Position numbers and translations under genes: made by a program. From Paracoccaceae bacterium (GTDB lineage: Bacteria; Pseudomonadota; Alphaproteobacteria; Rhodobacterales; Rhodobacteraceae), in NCBI GenBank assembly GCA_016765235.1, contig JAESQH010000116.1, forward strand, positions 1-9,416: 9,416 nucleotides of DNA. Reading direction: 5' to 3'. Below the pieces are notes generated by a model. It worked only from the letters and a program-made list of their open reading frames with translations, was not told the DNA's origin and did no database searches. This document shows positions 1 to 6,592 of the stretch, one piece after another (the stretch's first letter is position 1; each line of letters begins with the position of its first letter).

Positions 1-670
1 AAAAACTAGCGGCAACAGCTCGGACAGCGGCGCGCCACCGGTAGTGGGGCTTTGCCCTTTGCGAGAAGGATCGAGACGATCCATCAGCCAACCGATACAC
101 AGATAGGCTATCGCCAGTGTTGCTCCGTAGGGGAAAACTTGTATCCACGAAACTTCGCAACAAGGCCAGTGTCATGCGCCGCAAGCGGATATCCCGGGCC
201 TTTACATTGCTACTGTTTTTAACACCCTGCCGGATCATCGTTCCCAGCAGAGTCAAGGAACCGAGGCTCATCAGTAGTCCAAAAATTGTGCCCCCGAATG
301 TCAGGGCCAAATAGCGCCGCCCTGGTGGCTGGTTGACCAGGGCCTCACCGGAACGACGCACCAACGCTGATGTGGCCGAGGCGCTTTGCAGAAAGAATAA
401 CGAAATCAGAAAAAAGGCCAGAAACGCCGCGCGCTCAACAGCCTTTTCCAGAAGCTCCCCATCAAGTGAGCCACGATAAAAATGTATCCCCACCAAGATT
501 AGGCTAACCAAAAGTAGTATCAACCCGAACCGCGCAATTTTGCGTAGTTCGATTATGAAAAAGACCAAAAGCGCCGCACCTGCGATGCTGGCTGCGGCGC
601 TACCCCCACCAAGGGTTGCCCAAGCCGTCGCCCCCCAAACCAAAAAGAGCAAGATGGGAGCAATTGTCAT
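1..670 (-). pseudogene. Integral membrane protein, frameshifted and cut by the window edge
   Basis: An open frame starts at ATG 670-668 and reads leftward as a strongly hydrophobic protein (MTIAPILLFLVWGATAW...). Likely membrane segments lie at about residues 1-20, 22-41, 47-66, 84-102 and 126-146, with a basic loop (VKARDIRLRR) near residue 160. After about residue 172 the starting frame turns into polar, low-complexity sequence. The frame offset by one base reads SWIQVFPYGATLAIAYLC then IGWLMDRL, a credible membrane helix followed by a charged cytoplasmic stretch, and stays open to base 1. In that second frame a stop (TGA) lies just upstream, so the switch falls between about 150 and 173; removing one A of the CGAA at 154-157 would join the two parts. 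The gene is therefore either truly broken or carries a one-base sequence error. I do not recognise the family with confidence; a transporter or permease-like protein is possible. It runs in the same direction as the thioesterase but 262 bases away. Confidence 0.6.
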
Positions 671-932
671 TGGGCCGGTCTCATTATGTTAGCATCTGCG
701 CGGACATCGTCCGAACACTTTCATCACGCAAGATCATGGCCACGTTTGTGGACCCAACCGTCCGCGGGTGACGACAATCGCGCAGACAGTTTCTGTTTCT
801 GCGGGCTGCCCTGTGTTTTTGCTCGCTGGATCATGAACTTTCCTTGCGCCAGATATTGTTCCTAGGCCGCATGTGGACCCGCTTTGATTGCGTCGGTTTG
901 TGATATTGAATTCGTTTTTTCTTTGCGTTAGG
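671..932. other. Intergenic region without a supported gene
   Basis: These 262 bases separate the broken membrane-protein gene from the thioesterase stop. Short open frames exist on both strands (for example plus 686-865 and minus 734-949), but they have no good ribosome binding site and their translations look random. The only structure I see is a perfect short inverted repeat, CGGAC-ATC-GTCCG at 701-713, about 30 bases upstream of the membrane-protein start. It could be an operator or a small hairpin in its leader. No clear rho-independent terminator follows the thioesterase gene. Confidence 0.5.
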
Positions 933-1358
933 TCACTTGGACCAGTCAAGGATCATATGGGTCTGGGTTGTGACAGCAGCAGTTTTTCCGTCACCGCGTG
1001 TCATGGTGATTTGGAGAACGATCAACGTACGACCGAGGTGCAGCGGCTCGCAACGCGCGGTCACTGTGTCTCCGACACTCACGCTGCGCAGGAAGTTTGT
1101 CTTGCTCTCGATGGTGGTGTTGGTTTTGTCCGCAGGAATGTTGATGAAGGCTGACGTTCCTGCCGCATTATCGGCCAGCGTCATTAACGCTCCGCCATGC
1201 AGCGCACCGTTGCGGTTGGCCAAGGAATCAGTCACTTTCATTCTGCACACAACGCAATCCGGGGCGACTGACACGACATCGATTCCGGTCAGCTCGGCAT
1301 AGCTCGACTGCGGCGGCATCTGGTCCAAACTTCGCGTTGCATTGGCCCCTTTTGTCAT
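933..1358 (-). CDS. PaaI-family hotdog-fold acyl-CoA thioesterase
   Basis: This 141-residue protein has the size and layout of a single-domain PaaI/4HBT hotdog thioesterase. The signature is NRNGALHGGALMTLADNAAG at residues 48-67. The HGG turn (54-56) begins the long hotdog helix, and Asp63 sits where the catalytic acidic residue of E. coli PaaI is found. The rest (ESKTNFLRSVSVGDTVTARCEPLHLGR, and a closing beta-strand with T-Q-T-H-M-I-L) follows the family pattern. Such enzymes hydrolyse acyl-CoA or aryl-CoA thioesters in the cytoplasm as tetramers, often releasing CoA trapped in dead-end intermediates. It is divergent from the IclR gene and beside CoA-ester catabolic genes, which suits a rescue or housekeeping role there. 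The true substrate is unknown. The start at 1358 is not backed by a strong Shine-Dalgarno, and Met14 is an alternative. Confidence 0.85.
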   Translation of the reverse strand: MTKGANATRSLDQMPPQSSYAELTGIDVVSVAPDCVVCRMKVTDSLANRNGALHGGALMTLADNAAGTSAFINIPADKTNTTIESKTNFLRSVSVGDTVTARCEPLHLGRTLIVLQITMTRGDGKTAAVTTQTHMILDWSK

Positions 1359-1463
1359 GCTGCTCGCTCAGCCAGTGGGCGTCGCTCAAAAACGTCAGCG
1401 TCTACAAATGTTGTCATGTTCCGTATCCATTTTCGGGGTGTGCATCTCTGCGTTTAGCATAGC

Positions 1464-1478
1464 ATTCTCTATATTGAA
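1464..1478 (+). promoter_or_regulatory. Candidate regulator-binding dyad (ATTCT-N6-TGAA)
   Basis: The sequence ATTCTCTATATTGAA has the arms ATTCT and TGAA separated by six bases, the same spacing as the 19-bp repeats at 7174-7211. Its left arm GCATTCTC (1462-1469) is also the exact reverse complement of the right arm GAGAATGC of the palindrome at 1596-1603. It lies between the thioesterase and the iclR-type promoter, so it could affect either. This is inferred from pattern only. Confidence 0.35.
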
Positions 1479-1539
1479 ACCCATTCGCAATAGCGGTGCT
1501 AATATTTTACCAAAAGCGGGTGCCTCAAGTGAGTTTCTT

Positions 1540-1568
1540 TTGACAACACCCAAACGGGCCTTTACTTT
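1540..1568 (+). promoter_or_regulatory. Sigma-70-type promoter for the IclR-family gene
   Basis: A perfect -35 box TTGACA at 1540-1545 is followed after 17 bases by TACTTT at 1563-1568, a fair -10 box (TA and the final T match the consensus). Transcription would start near 1575, giving a leader of about 50 bases to the start codon chosen for the regulator. The palindrome at 1586-1601 lies just downstream of this start, a classic position for repression. Confidence 0.6.
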
Positions 1569-1585
1569 TTTACGACTGCCGTGGT

Positions 1586-1601
1586 ATTCTCTTGTGAGAA
1601 T
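1586..1601. promoter_or_regulatory. Palindrome ATTCTC-TTGT-GAGAAT, likely operator of the IclR-type gene
   Basis: A perfect 6-base inverted repeat with a 4-base centre sits about 10-25 bases downstream of the predicted transcription start and upstream of the regulator's start codon. IclR-family proteins bind short dyads and often repress their own gene. The 18 bases 1585-1602 match the reverse complement of the first 19-bp repeat region (7173-7190) at 14 positions. An operator is the simplest reading; an mRNA hairpin is the alternative. Confidence 0.5.
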
Positions 1602-1623
1602 GCTATTCATGAACGGGGCACCC

Positions 1624-2376
1624 ATGACCGACGCATCGAACGAAAAGCTGGTTGGGGCGCTGGTCAATGGCGTCGCGGTGTTGAGGTATCTGCAAAAAGC
1701 AAAGGCTGGCGTGCGCGTAACGCAAGTAGCTCGCGATCTGGGACTAAACCCATCAACCTGTTTTAATTTGCTTAGAACACTGGTGCATGAAGGGTTGGCA
1801 GGGTTTGATCCAATTTCAAAGACCTATGTGATTTCAATTGGTGTGGTTTCGCTGGCCCGAGGGGCTCTGGATCGCGAAAATCACATTCGAGTTCTGCATC
1901 CTGAATTACAACGCATTGCGTTGAAATTTGATGTGGCGATGAACCTTTGGCAAGCCGTGGACAATAATCGCGTGTTGCTGGTGGATCGCGCAGAACCCGT
2001 TTCTGCGGTTCAGATATCCATGCGGATTGGCCAGCGACTTCCAATGTTTGTCGGTGCTCTTGGGCGTTGTTTTGCGGCCCAAAGCCCACTGCCCAAATCG
2101 GAAATCGAGCACCTGTTCAAGCAAGCTCGCCTTGCCCGACCTATCGAATTTGAAAATTGGTACAACAATTTGCAGGAGACTCGGGATCGCGGGTTTGCTG
2201 TCGACGAAGGAAATTTTTCAATTGGGATCACAACAGTTGCTGTCACCATTGAAAATGGCATCAACGCGCCATTTCTGGCTGTCAGCGCTATTGGGATCTC
2301 TGCCCAGATAGACGCGGAAAAACTGAAAGGGCTCAGTCAGGAAATGCTACCTCTTTCCAAGATGTCAACCCAATAA
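1624..2376 (+). CDS. IclR-family transcriptional regulator
   Basis: The 250-residue product has the two-part IclR layout. An N-terminal winged helix-turn-helix (about 10-70) contains VTQVARDLGLNPSTCFNLL as the recognition unit. A C-terminal effector-binding domain (about 80-245) has the family landmarks RIGQRLPMFVGALGRCFAA and RDRGFAVDEGNFSIGITTVA. The frame is open back to 1342, but IclR proteins are normally about 250-270 residues, so the long form is not credible. ATG 1624 has a GGGG element about seven bases upstream; 1609 and 1600 are in-frame alternatives adding five or eight residues. The protein probably senses a pathway acid or CoA-ester and controls the adjacent catabolic and transport genes. 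A strong promoter and a palindrome just upstream suggest autoregulation. The ligand cannot be deduced. Confidence 0.9.
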   Translation: MTDASNEKLVGALVNGVAVLRYLQKAKAGVRVTQVARDLGLNPSTCFNLLRTLVHEGLAGFDPISKTYVISIGVVSLARGALDRENHIRVLHPELQRIALKFDVAMNLWQAVDNNRVLLVDRAEPVSAVQISMRIGQRLPMFVGALGRCFAAQSPLPKSEIEHLFKQARLARPIEFENWYNNLQETRDRGFAVDEGNFSIGITTVAVTIENGINAPFLAVSAIGISAQIDAEKLKGLSQEMLPLSKMSTQ

Positions 2377-2448
2377 AGGTAGGTCTAAACAGCTAAATTT
2401 ACTGTATTTATTTTGGCATCGATGGTATTTTGATGACAGGAGGATACT

Positions 2449-2898
2449 ATGAAAACAACTGAAATCTATTGGTACGAAACACTAACTTCCGGCAAGGTTA
2501 TTTCCTTGCCAGATATCGACTGTAGCGCTGAACGAATTTCCCGGCATGCGGATCTGTTTGACGCTCATCATCCGATCAATACGAGTTCAAACAACAGGTT
2601 TGGCCGCGCTATTGCGCATGGGCCTTATCCGGTGGCACAAGCAATGGCGTCGATCGGAAATGTGATTGGGGAAAGCCTGGTCGCGATGGACAAACTTGGC
2701 CCTTGGCGTTTTCTGACACCGGCATTTGTGGGAGATACCCTGACCGCCAGTGCGATGGTCCTGGAGCGCCGTGCTTCGAGTCGGTCGGGCACCATCTGTC
2801 TTGAGGTTCGCATCTGTAGTTCGGATGGACAAATTTCTCAGGTTGGGGAAGCATCCCTTGTCGTATTACGCAAACCGAAAGACGAGGCAAACCAATGA
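2449..2898 (+). CDS. MaoC-like hotdog-domain protein (putative acyl-CoA hydratase relative)
   Basis: This 149-residue protein starts behind a perfect AGGAGG ribosome binding site and has the MaoC/R-hydratase layout: DLFDAHHPINTS (36-46), RFGRAIAHGPYPVAQAM (50-66, the hydratase helix), PAFVGDTLTA (91-100) and a final strand QVGEASLVVL. R-specific enoyl-CoA hydratases such as PhaJ use an Asp and a His five residues apart (D-x4-H). Here the aligned positions read Ala39 and Asn44, and the nearby Asp38 has Ile at +5. The canonical dyad is therefore missing, and hydratase activity is doubtful. It may bind acyl-CoA, act by another mechanism, or partner another protein. The stop overlaps the next start (ATGA at 2895-2898), so it is translationally coupled to the dehydrogenase. 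It lies 72 bases after the regulator. Confidence 0.8.
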   Translation: MKTTEIYWYETLTSGKVISLPDIDCSAERISRHADLFDAHHPINTSSNNRFGRAIAHGPYPVAQAMASIGNVIGESLVAMDKLGPWRFLTPAFVGDTLTASAMVLERRASSRSGTICLEVRICSSDGQISQVGEASLVVLRKPKDEANQ

Positions 2899-4049
2899 TC
2901 TGGACTCAGGAACATGAAGAACTTCGCCGGTTAACCCGCGCCGTCATCAACAAACATGTGAACCCTTTTGTCGACGAATGGGAAGCCGAAGGAATTTTCC
3001 CGGCCCATAAGGTGATGAAAGCCTTTGCAGATGCCGGTTTGCTGGGCATCGGGAAATCACCGGATGATGGCGGCATGGGATTGGATCTATCCTACGAGAT
3101 TGCCTTTGCCGAGGAATTGGGTACGATCAGCACGATGGGGATTTGTTCTGCCATCGGCGTGCAAACCAATATGTGCACCCCGGCGCTGGCCAATCACGGA
3201 AGTGACCGGCTTAAGGTCGAGTTTCTGAGACCGACAATCGCCGGTGATCTGGTCGGTTGTATTGGCGTCAGCGAGGCCGGGGCCGGATCCGATGTGGCCA
3301 GCCTGAAAACCACAGCACGCAAAGATGGTGGTGATTACATCATCAACGGGTCGAAAATGTGGATCACCAACGGTATTCAAGGCGACTGGATATGTCTTCT
3401 GGTTAATACCGGCACCGAAAATGCGCCGCATAAAAACAAATCTCTGATTGTTGTGCCACTGGATACACCGGGGGTTAGCGTCGGCAAAAAGCTTGATAAA
3501 GTGGGCTATCGTTCGTCCGATACAGCGTTGCTGTTCTTTGATGATGTGCGCATTCCGCAGGCCAACCGAATTGGCGAAGAGGGGCGCGGGTTTATCTATC
3601 AGATGGAACAGTTCCAGGAAGAGCGTCTGTTCGTTGTTGCCCGCTCGTGGCGGATGTTGGACATTGCGATTTCGGAAACGGTTGATTACTTGCGCCAGCG
3701 GATCGCCTTTGGCAAACCGCTGTTGGACAATCAGGTGATTTATTTCAAAATTGCTGAAATGCAAACCCGGATCGAAGGTGTTCGGTCTCTGTTGTATCGC
3801 GCGCTAGAGGTTCATCTGGACGGGCAGGATGTGACAAAACTGGCCTCGATGGCTAAATATATGATTGGTCGGATGTCGATGGAAATCCCGATGGAACTGA
3901 CCCAGTTCTGGGGGGGGCAGGCGATGATGAACGACACGTTCATTTCGCGGGTGCATCGTGAGGCGCGTCAGACCGCTGTTGGCGGCGGAGCAAACGAAGT
4001 GATGCTTCAGGTGATTGCCAAACAGATGGGAATTTTCCCAAAATCCTAA
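2895..4049 (+). CDS. Acyl-CoA dehydrogenase, LCAD/AtuD-like
   Basis: The 384-residue product is a full-length FAD-dependent acyl-CoA dehydrogenase, which makes the alpha,beta-double bond and passes electrons to ETF. An N-terminal helical domain (1-120) is followed by the flavin and substrate motifs GVSEAGAGSD (124-133) and WITNG (156-160). The C-terminal helical domain has RQRIAFGKPLLDNQ (268-280) and GGGANEVMLQVIAKQMG (363-379). At the C-terminal site where MCAD-type enzymes carry the catalytic Glu (Y-E-G-T), this protein has Gly. A Glu is present instead in QEERL (241-245), matching the LPQERL site of long-chain and isovaleryl-type enzymes, so Glu243 is the likely base. That points to branched or long substrates (isovaleryl-, citronellyl- or long-chain-CoA); the exact one is unknown. 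It is coupled to the MaoC-like gene by a 4-base overlap and ends just before a strong terminator. Confidence 0.92.
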   Translation: MIWTQEHEELRRLTRAVINKHVNPFVDEWEAEGIFPAHKVMKAFADAGLLGIGKSPDDGGMGLDLSYEIAFAEELGTISTMGICSAIGVQTNMCTPALANHGSDRLKVEFLRPTIAGDLVGCIGVSEAGAGSDVASLKTTARKDGGDYIINGSKMWITNGIQGDWICLLVNTGTENAPHKNKSLIVVPLDTPGVSVGKKLDKVGYRSSDTALLFFDDVRIPQANRIGEEGRGFIYQMEQFQEERLFVVARSWRMLDIAISETVDYLRQRIAFGKPLLDNQVIYFKIAEMQTRIEGVRSLLYRALEVHLDGQDVTKLASMAKYMIGRMSMEIPMELTQFWGGQAMMNDTFISRVHREARQTAVGGGANEVMLQVIAKQMGIFPKS

Positions 4050-4053
4050 ACAA

Positions 4054-4083
4054 AAAACGCGCCGATTATGACCGGCGCGTTTT
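4054..4083. terminator. Bidirectional rho-independent terminator
   Basis: Bases 4054-4064 and 4073-4083 pair perfectly as an 11-bp stem (core ACGCGCCG/CGGCGCGT plus three A-T pairs) around the loop ATTATGAC. A-rich sequence on the left and T-rich sequence on the right give a U-tract in both directions. It lies between the convergent stops of the acyl-CoA dehydrogenase (4049) and dctP (4104) and should end both transcripts. Confidence 0.88.
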
Positions 4084-4103
4084 CCAGAGTGTCAGTTTGG
4101 TTT

Positions 4104-5240
4104 TTACTGACCGTAGGTGGCTGCATCCAGCGTGTCGTAGACTTCTTCTTTCAGCATTTGCACCATCGTGTCAAAATCGTCATCAACAGACAGGCCCGCG
4201 TATTTTTCTTCCCATTTGATGATCAGAGCCGCATATACATCCATGAGGGGTTCAGGATCGGCAATGCCCATGTCATTTTTTGCATTCTCGATGATTGTGG
4301 CGCGGTCTGATGCCAGGAATGCTTCCGATGCGGCGAGCAAGGTTTCGCCAGGCTCTAGGAACGTTACGTTCTTTTCCTTTGATTCGTCCCGGGCAACGGC
4401 ATCTTTTGCCATGTACGCCCGCGAAGTCCCCAAAATGCCGGCGGCTGCGTTGTTCAGATATATACGGCGCATTTCTAGGCTTAGCCCTGCCCAATGCGAT
4501 TCACCTGCCGACAAAACACCCCATGAACGGAATGATCCAAGCCCGATCATAGTTACGTATTTCGTCTCATCCCAAAGCGACAGGCTTTTTAGCGATCCCA
4601 CTGATGTCATCGACCCATCAAGTTGACCCCGCGAAATGTTTTCGTATGTTTCACTGGCTGGCACCGATACTGAAACCGCACCGACAGATTCTATCCAACG
4701 TTCCCATAGCAGGCCGGGGGCGCGAATTTTCAGACCCCTGATATCATCAACACTGGTGACTGGTTTCGTGGTTATTAATTCGTACGCGCCTGTGCTTGCG
4801 TTACCGAAGGATACAATTCCGGCAGCTTTGAATTCAGCCTGACAAGGTTCGCACGCCAATAGTGAAAATTCTGTTGTAGCGGCAGCAATTGCCAATGGGT
4901 TGCTGCCCAGAATGGCCATCTCTCCGGCTAAGGTGCTGTGGGGGAATTCGGCCGGATAATAGCTGAATGCCACCTGGCCCATGCTCGCCAAACCATCAGA
5001 TAACCCGCTGACAGTGTCTTTGGCTCCCAATAGAGCGCCGCCTGTGATCAGTTTGAAGGTCATTGCGCCGCCGCTTTCGGCTGTAACGCCTGCGGTGAAT
5101 GTCTCGGCACCACCGATAACTGTCGGGTGCTTTGGCGGCAACCATGCTGCGAATATCGCTTCCTCGGCGGATGCCGCAAAAGATGTTGCCAAAAACGCGG
5201 CGGATGCCAGCGCTATCAGGGATTTGGATTGGTAAGTCAT
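4104..5240 (-). CDS. dctP: TRAP transporter periplasmic substrate-binding protein (DctP family)
   Basis: The 378-residue protein starts with a Sec signal peptide (MTYQSKSLIALASAAFLATS, then FAASA), with likely cleavage after ASA at residue 25. The mature part shows DctP landmarks: the LITGGALLGAKDTVSGLSDGLASMGQ region (64-89) and VDDIRGLKIRAPG (164-176). Arg173 there is the position that usually salt-bridges the substrate carboxylate, followed by a TYENISRGQLDGS segment. It would capture an organic acid in the periplasm and hand it to DctQM. A start 12 bases upstream (5252) is possible, but that ATG overlaps the GGAGG ribosome binding site that serves ATG 5240, so the shorter form is preferred. 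The gene is last in the operon, 40 bases after dctM, with a CA-rich leader. Cys130 and Cys133 form a C-x2-C pair of unknown meaning. The substrate is not predictable, but neighbouring CoA-ester enzymes suggest a catabolised acid. Confidence 0.92.
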   Translation of the reverse strand: MTYQSKSLIALASAAFLATSFAASAEEAIFAAWLPPKHPTVIGGAETFTAGVTAESGGAMTFKLITGGALLGAKDTVSGLSDGLASMGQVAFSYYPAEFPHSTLAGEMAILGSNPLAIAAATTEFSLLACEPCQAEFKAAGIVSFGNASTGAYELITTKPVTSVDDIRGLKIRAPGLLWERWIESVGAVSVSVPASETYENISRGQLDGSMTSVGSLKSLSLWDETKYVTMIGLGSFRSWGVLSAGESHWAGLSLEMRRIYLNNAAAGILGTSRAYMAKDAVARDESKEKNVTFLEPGETLLAASEAFLASDRATIIENAKNDMGIADPEPLMDVYAALIIKWEEKYAGLSVDDDFDTMVQMLKEEVYDTLDAATYGQ

Positions 5241-5255
5241 AGTTTCCTCCATTGA

Positions 5256-5274
5256 GTTGTTGTTTTTGTTGTTG
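5256..5274 (-). promoter_or_regulatory. CA-rich mirror-repeat leader of dctP
   Basis: On the coding strand this reads CAACAACAAAAACAACAAC, a 19-base sequence of only C and A that is the same read backwards. It sits between the dctM stop and the GGAGG site of dctP. Unstructured CA-rich leaders are known to help ribosome binding, so it may raise the yield of the binding protein over the membrane subunits. This role is inferred. Confidence 0.4.
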
Positions 5275-5280
5275 CAGGGA

Positions 5281-6588
5281 TCAATCCATCAAGCCCGGCA
5301 GGTAAAGGGTAATGAACGGGAAGGCGATTAAAACTGTAAGGGTGACAATATCGGCGAGCAGAAACCAACCCACGCCTTTGAATATGCGTTCAAGCGAAAC
5401 GGTATTGCCGACAATTCCCTTGATTACATAAACATTTAGACCCACAGGTGGCGTTATCAGCCCCATTTCCAGAAGCTTGGTGATAATGATACCAAACCAG
5501 ATCAGGTTTATCCCCAAGTCTTCAGCGATAGGTAGAAAAATTGGCAGGGTTAACAGCATGATGCCGATTGGATCCAGAAACATACCCAGCAGCAAATAGA
5601 CAACTGATAGGCCCAAAATAAGCATCAGAGGTTGAATATTCGCATCCGTCGCAAATGAGGACAGAAATTCGGCCACACCCGTTAACGCCATCAAGCGGAC
5701 CAATAGGGCCGCACCGATGGCAATGATAAACACCGAGGCCGTCGTTTTCACTGTTTCATTCAACGCCATAAAGAAGGTTTCCAGCGAAAGCGTCCGTCGA
5801 ACAGCCGCTAGAACCAAAGCCAAAAGAGCCCCGACAGCGCCAGCTTCGGTAGCGGAGAAAAATCCGCTAAACAAGCCACCAAACACTCCCAGAATCAGCA
5901 CAGCAGCTGGCCAAGTGTCAATCAGTGTGGCGAAACGTTCTTTCCAGGATTCGCTGATTTCCTCACGTGGGGCCAGTTCAGGCTTAAGGATCACTCGAAC
6001 AACGATCATCAGGATGAACATGATGGCGGTTAAAACTCCCGGAATCACTCCGGCGACAAACAATTTGTTGATCGGGACTTCGGCAAATATTCCAAAAATC
6101 AGCAGAATAATACTAGGCGGGATCATCGAACCGATCGTGCCCGATGCAGCGACCACCCCTGTGGCCAGCCCTTTGTCGTATCCTTTGGCCAACATTTGTG
6201 GCACAACAATTCGTCCCATGGCCGCAGAGCAGGCCAGACTGGACCCGGTCACAGCCGAGAACCCGGCGCTTGCCCCGACTGAGGCTGCTGCCAACCCACC
6301 TGGCATCCAGCGCAGCCAGGCGCTTGCCGCATTGAACAGGCCATCGCTTAGTTTTGAATAGAAGGCAACGTAGCCCATCATCAGGAACATCGGAATTGAA
6401 CTTAGCGTCCAATGCGAGGCGAAATCGAACGGTACTGCTGCTAGGACCCCCCATGCGGGCTTCCATCCCAGGACGAAATAGACGCCGCTAAAAGCAGATA
6501 TTCCCAGCGCAGCTCCGACCGGAACCCGGATGAGTATCAACAGGAATGCGGCAAGGATACTAAATCCGCCAATATATAGATCAGGCAC
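5281..6588 (-). CDS. dctM: TRAP transporter large membrane subunit (DctM family)
   Basis: The product is a roughly 435-residue, highly hydrophobic permease of about 12 membrane segments, the usual size for DctM. Family landmarks are visible: AGFSAVTGSS (about 108-117), SGTIGSMIPPS (about 149-159), LLLGMFLDPIGIMLLTLPIF in the second half, and ITPPVGLNVYVIKG near the end. It couples ion gradients to solute uptake together with DctQ and DctP. The frame extends to ATG 6633, which would overlap dctQ by 41 bases and add a polar tail. GTG 6588 has GGAG seven bases upstream, follows the dctQ stop by four bases and gives the standard N-terminus (PDLYIGGFSILAAFLLIL), so it is preferred. ATG 6609 is another option. 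Confidence 0.92.
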   Translation of the reverse strand: MPDLYIGGFSILAAFLLILIRVPVGAALGISAFSGVYFVLGWKPAWGVLAAVPFDFASHWTLSSIPMFLMMGYVAFYSKLSDGLFNAASAWLRWMPGGLAAASVGASAGFSAVTGSSLACSAAMGRIVVPQMLAKGYDKGLATGVVAASGTIGSMIPPSIILLIFGIFAEVPINKLFVAGVIPGVLTAIMFILMIVVRVILKPELAPREEISESWKERFATLIDTWPAAVLILGVFGGLFSGFFSATEAGAVGALLALVLAAVRRTLSLETFFMALNETVKTTASVFIIAIGAALLVRLMALTGVAEFLSSFATDANIQPLMLILGLSVVYLLLGMFLDPIGIMLLTLPIFLPIAEDLGINLIWFGIIITKLLEMGLITPPVGLNVYVIKGIVGNTVSLERIFKGVGWFLLADIVTLTVLIAFPFITLYLPGLMD

Positions 6589-6592
6589 GCGA

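Larger units (their letters stand above)
1359..1623. promoter_or_regulatory. Divergent control region between the thioesterase and iclR-type genes
   Basis: These 265 bases lie between two divergent genes. The plus frame is open through much of it, upstream of the regulator, but the translation does not resemble an IclR N-terminus. It holds the regulator's promoter (1540-1568), a 6-4-6 inverted repeat (1586-1601) and a related dyad at 1464-1478. I could not find a convincing sigma-70 promoter for the leftward thioesterase gene. Confidence 0.6.

Noticed and set aside
686..865. Plus-strand open frame of 59 codons
   Set aside because: The composition (many Cys, His, Trp) looks like non-coding translation, and there is no ribosome binding site or recognisable motif.
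734..949. Minus-strand open frame of 71 codons between the membrane protein and the thioesterase
   Set aside because: It overlaps the thioesterase 3' end, has no good ribosome binding site and gives a polar, random-looking translation.
1342..1623. N-terminal extension of the IclR-type gene, 94 extra residues
   Set aside because: The translation does not resemble an IclR N-terminus, exceeds the family length, overlaps the thioesterase start and lies upstream of the predicted promoter.
2389..2405. ACAG-N9-CTGT inverted repeat after the IclR-type gene, as terminator or operator
   Set aside because: The stem is only four base pairs, AT-rich in the centre and not followed by a clean T-tract; too weak to call.
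3087..3764. Minus-strand open frame of 225 codons opposite the first acyl-CoA dehydrogenase
   Set aside because: It lies wholly antisense to a clear enzyme gene, and its translation shows no family motif.
4091..4111. GTCAGT/ACTGAC inverted repeat at the dctP stop codon as a second terminator
   Set aside because: It lacks a T-tract in the dctP direction, and the strong hairpin at 4054-4083 already explains termination.
5717..6361. Plus-strand open frame of 214 codons opposite dctM
   Set aside because: It is antisense to a permease gene; the Ala/Pro/Thr-rich translation is typical of a shadow of hydrophobic codons.
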